A DNA stretch of 64,000 bases. Origin: Maridesulfovibrio sp. (GTDB lineage Bacteria; Desulfobacterota; Desulfovibrionia; Desulfovibrionales; Desulfovibrionaceae). A program made the position numbers and the translations under genes. Location of the stretch: NCBI RefSeq assembly GCF_963667685.1, contig NZ_OY763930.1, forward strand, positions 679,001-743,000. Direction: 5' to 3'. Under the pieces are notes generated by a model. The model did not search any database. It saw only the letters and a program-made list of their open reading frames with translations, and was not told the DNA's origin. Numbering within the stretch: the stretch's first letter is position 1; each line of letters begins with the position of its first letter. Below, in pieces: positions 61,929-64,000 of the stretch.

Positions 61929-63404
61929 CTATTTCCCCTGTGCGGAAAGCTTGGCCTGCTGGGCCTCTAGAAATCGCTGAAATTTATGAATTTCAGCCTC
62001 ACGCTTTTCCGGCACCAGTGGAAAATCAGCTTCTTCCCGGTAGCGCTTTTCGGCAATAGTCCGGCTGGCCGGCATTTCAGTACCAAGCCATCCTGAGCTG
62101 TCCCTAACCAGTCTCTGAATATAACTTACGCCAAGAAAAGCACGTGTAACTCTGGTATTGTCACGTAACTTACGCATGTCCTTAAACTCTGCTTTGGACG
62201 AAACCTCACGGACCATTTTATCAAGACAAACCATTTTCTCCGGCATGCGTGCCTGCTCAAAAACTGCCGCGTGGTTGTTCAATATATGCCCCCGTTCGCC
62301 GGCAGTGGCAGGGTCAATATAAAATGCTGCGTAAAGCCCTGACTGATCGTAAACAGAAAGATCAGATGAAAGATCAACTCCAACTCCGCAAGTCAAGCAG
62401 GTAACATCGCGGTACCGGGGTAGAACATCCCTCTTGAACCATTCTTCGCTGTTGGAAGGATCGGTAATGGTTCTTTTATTCTCCGGTGCAAATTCTCGGA
62501 TCGGAGAACGCATCATTGTTCCTGCCAGCAGTTCACTGGTCTGCATCCATGCAGCAACACCAAGCACTCCCTTAAAATCCCTGCGACGTCTCCGGGCCAG
62601 AAGAAACAGACCTCGGTAGAGGCGGTCCAGTGTGGTTCCACCCTCTTCACTGGAGTCGAACATTATGTACTCATTAAAATTTCCGGGAAGGGTAAGATTA
62701 AAAGGAGTGCGGATCAGGACCGACCCTGTATCGTTGCGCGGAACCAGAAAATCTGCGAGATCATGCCCGTCCGTGGGAAGCCATGCCATGGTTCCACCGA
62801 TGGTAAGCATAGAACCCAGCACTTTCATATAATCAGCTGCAGCATCACCGAGCCCGCCAACACCTATGGAATACTCAGTCTGCGAAAAACCACGAGAAAA
62901 AATATGCCCCTCATCGACACGCGAATGAAAGATCTCTGCAAGAGAACCTGTAACTTTCAAGTCGGAATGCGAGTTTTCACCAGGTACAAACCTGAAACTG
63001 CCTATGGGAGAGTCGGCTGACTCCATGCGATCCCAGTTCTCCAGAGCCTGATGTTCCCATTGTACGGACTGTAGAAATTCCATAGCCTCACTACGGGTTG
63101 GAAAAATATTAAGGGAACGGGTCATTCCGGCAGTATCAAGCACATTGCGACAGTATTGGCATAGCCCACAGATGGCAAGCGCTCCATTACGGCTGCGCAG
63201 GATCTTCATGGTCCGCACAATAAAGCGGATGCCGGCACTGCTCAAATACCGGACCTCAGCCATATCAAAAGCCATGCATGCAAGATTCTCATCAGCAAGA
63301 AGCTCTTTCAAGGTAGTGTCCAGCTCTCCAGCACCATAAGCGTCCACCCTTCCTCCCATTGAGACCACAACAGTATCTCCATGTCTGCGAACTTTTATAT
63401 CCAT
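61929..63404 (-). CDS. STAS-domain protein with unassigned C-terminal region
   Basis: A 491-residue cytoplasmic protein. The first ~115 residues form a STAS domain (anti-anti-sigma type): VVVSMGGRVDAYGAGELDTTL, MAFDMAEVRYLSSAGIRFIVRTM, with Ser in the position phosphorylated in SpoIIAA (LSSAGIRF). The remaining ~375 residues are of unknown type. They include FVPGENSHSDLKV, GLGDAAADYMKVLGSMLTIGGTMAW, PFNLTLPGNFNEYIMFDSSEEGG and a tail DFPLVPEKREAEIHKF. GGAG and AAGGA precede the ATG. In operon with a periplasmic binding protein, it may link extracellular ligand to a partner-switching response (inference). Confidence 0.75.
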   Translation of the reverse strand: MDIKVRRHGDTVVVSMGGRVDAYGAGELDTTLKELLADENLACMAFDMAEVRYLSSAGIRFIVRTMKILRSRNGALAICGLCQYCRNVLDTAGMTRSLNIFPTRSEAMEFLQSVQWEHQALENWDRMESADSPIGSFRFVPGENSHSDLKVTGSLAEIFHSRVDEGHIFSRGFSQTEYSIGVGGLGDAAADYMKVLGSMLTIGGTMAWLPTDGHDLADFLVPRNDTGSVLIRTPFNLTLPGNFNEYIMFDSSEEGGTTLDRLYRGLFLLARRRRRDFKGVLGVAAWMQTSELLAGTMMRSPIREFAPENKRTITDPSNSEEWFKRDVLPRYRDVTCLTCGVGVDLSSDLSVYDQSGLYAAFYIDPATAGERGHILNNHAAVFEQARMPEKMVCLDKMVREVSSKAEFKDMRKLRDNTRVTRAFLGVSYIQRLVRDSSGWLGTEMPASRTIAEKRYREEADFPLVPEKREAEIHKFQRFLEAQQAKLSAQGK

Positions 63405-63551
63405 TCCTTGCTCCTGTTCAACTCAACCACGTAATATGCTATCAGGTACAGAAACAGCATAGCCATAAGCACTGTGGGTTGTGAAGTTGCTTCTGGAAAA
63501 ACTGTACTATTTTTTGTGGCTCTGATAATTATGTTTATAAGAGGGAGAACT

Positions 63552-64000
63552 ATGAAAAAGAACTTTTATTTCACGGATGATTTCACCGAAAAATATAACG
63601 GTAAGCTCATCCCCACAAAAGAGGCGATAAAGTTGCTCATAGCAATGATGCCCGGAACATGGGTATCATCAGGTAAGGACTCGCCCTCAGCTCAAAGAAC
63701 ATTTGTACTTTTTGAGTCTCCCTGTCCTGACACTGAAGAGAAATCTCCATCTTTGGCAGAAGTTTGTATTTTTGCGGAAAGGCCGTCAGAATCTTTTATA
63801 GCCGAAAAAAACTTAAAAAATGAAAGGGAAATAAGTGAGGAAGAGTTTGTAAGAATTCTTGAAACCAAAAACGCAAAAGGCCATGTTCATTATATTTGTT
63901 TCAAGAAAAGTTCAGATGGTGAATTCTGCGCCATTTGCAATTGCTGCCCCGGTTGCTGCGGACCGCTCAAGTCCGGGAAAAGCAAAGTCCCCTTGCTTGT
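63552..64000 (+). CDS. Cysteine-rich protein of unknown function (partial, C-terminus off window)
   Basis: An ATG at 63552 with GAGGGAG upstream opens 149 codons to the right edge. The first ~120 residues are hydrophilic alpha/beta without recognised motif (KNFYFTDDFTEKYNGKLIP). From about residue 130 there are six cysteines in a tight run, CAICNCCPGCCG, then KSGKSKVP. This spacing is reminiscent of the cluster segment of some ferredoxin-related domains but the family is not recognised. The end of the gene is beyond the window. Confidence 0.6.
   Translation, partial: MKKNFYFTDDFTEKYNGKLIPTKEAIKLLIAMMPGTWVSSGKDSPSAQRTFVLFESPCPDTEEKSPSLAEVCIFAERPSESFIAEKNLKNEREISEEEFVRILETKNAKGHVHYICFKKSSDGEFCAICNCCPGCCGPLKSGKSKVPLL

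Noticed and set aside
63476-63492. Possible sigma-54 element before the cysteine-rich gene
   Set aside because: GG-N10-GC spacing is present, but the -24 half lacks the CAC part of the consensus; too weak to list.

Overview
The window looks like chromosomal DNA of a marine sulfate-reducing Desulfovibrionaceae bacterium (Desulfovibrio/Maridesulfovibrio type). This is inferred from the gene set, not from a database search. The clues are a glycerol regulon (glpF-glpK, glpD, DeoR-type regulator), many PAS histidine kinases with stand-alone receivers, sigma-54 promoters and an NtrC-type activator, a TauE/SafE permease, c-type heme sensing, an iron-dependent alcohol dehydrogenase, radical SAM maturation genes and moderate GC with AT-rich intergenic DNA. 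No rRNA, CRISPR array, insertion sequence or prophage is visible. Two tRNA genes (Pro-GGG, Thr-GGT) lie near 32 kb.

Layout. 0-6.2 kb: end of a glycosyltransferase gene, then two sensor kinases with almost the same catalytic core but different sensors (one paired with a periplasmic solute-binding protein, the other with a heme-binding DUF3365-type domain). 6.2-12.2 kb: glycerol uptake, phosphorylation and oxidation with the divergent regulator and candidate operators. 12.3-15.4 kb: a radical SAM/SPASM protein, a TSCPD-domain protein and a Tat-exported HD-domain protein. 15.6-19 kb: DsbA-like oxidoreductase, iron alcohol dehydrogenase, secreted unknown. 19.1-28 kb: a large signalling island (cache-domain kinase, three single-domain receivers, TauE/SafE permease, small membrane protein, second kinase, sigma-54 activator, and a fourth receiver divergent from the first kinase). 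Near-consensus -24/-12 elements precede the first kinase and the fourth receiver. 28-29.1 kb: a gene-poor stretch with a decayed DUF1538 gene, a run of strong palindromes and a 52-residue zinc-ribbon gene. 29.1-31.7 kb: a PEP-synthase-like enzyme with a non-standard C-terminus.

32-37.4 kb: tRNAs, a solute-binding protein, MFS and LysE transporters, an Asp/Glu racemase, and an overlapping pnuC and nicotinamide-riboside-kinase pair. 37.6-43.5 kb: a complete peptide ABC transporter with repeat-derived hairpins between its genes. 43.6-49.1 kb: unknown membrane protein, DUF3574 lipoprotein, EFR1-type flavodoxin-ferredoxin, MobA-MoeA fusion, and PIN-PhoH ATPase behind a structured leader. 49.1-52.4 kb: a DnaA and, downstream, a DnaA-like protein with no ATPase domain, next to about 1 kb of AT-rich DNA with DnaA-box-like 9-mers. 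52.4-64 kb: thyX, typA/bipA, another PAS kinase, asparaginase, a parvulin, pepA, a STAS-domain protein with an upstream-downstream solute-binding partner, and a cysteine-rich gene cut by the window edge.

Most promising points: the ATPase-less DnaA beside a divergent DnaA, the sigma-54-linked multi-receiver phosphorelay around a TauE permease, the radical SAM/TSCPD/Tat-HD set, the dikinase-like enzyme with a replaced acceptor domain, and structured non-coding stretches at 28.3-28.5 kb and 47.7-47.8 kb.
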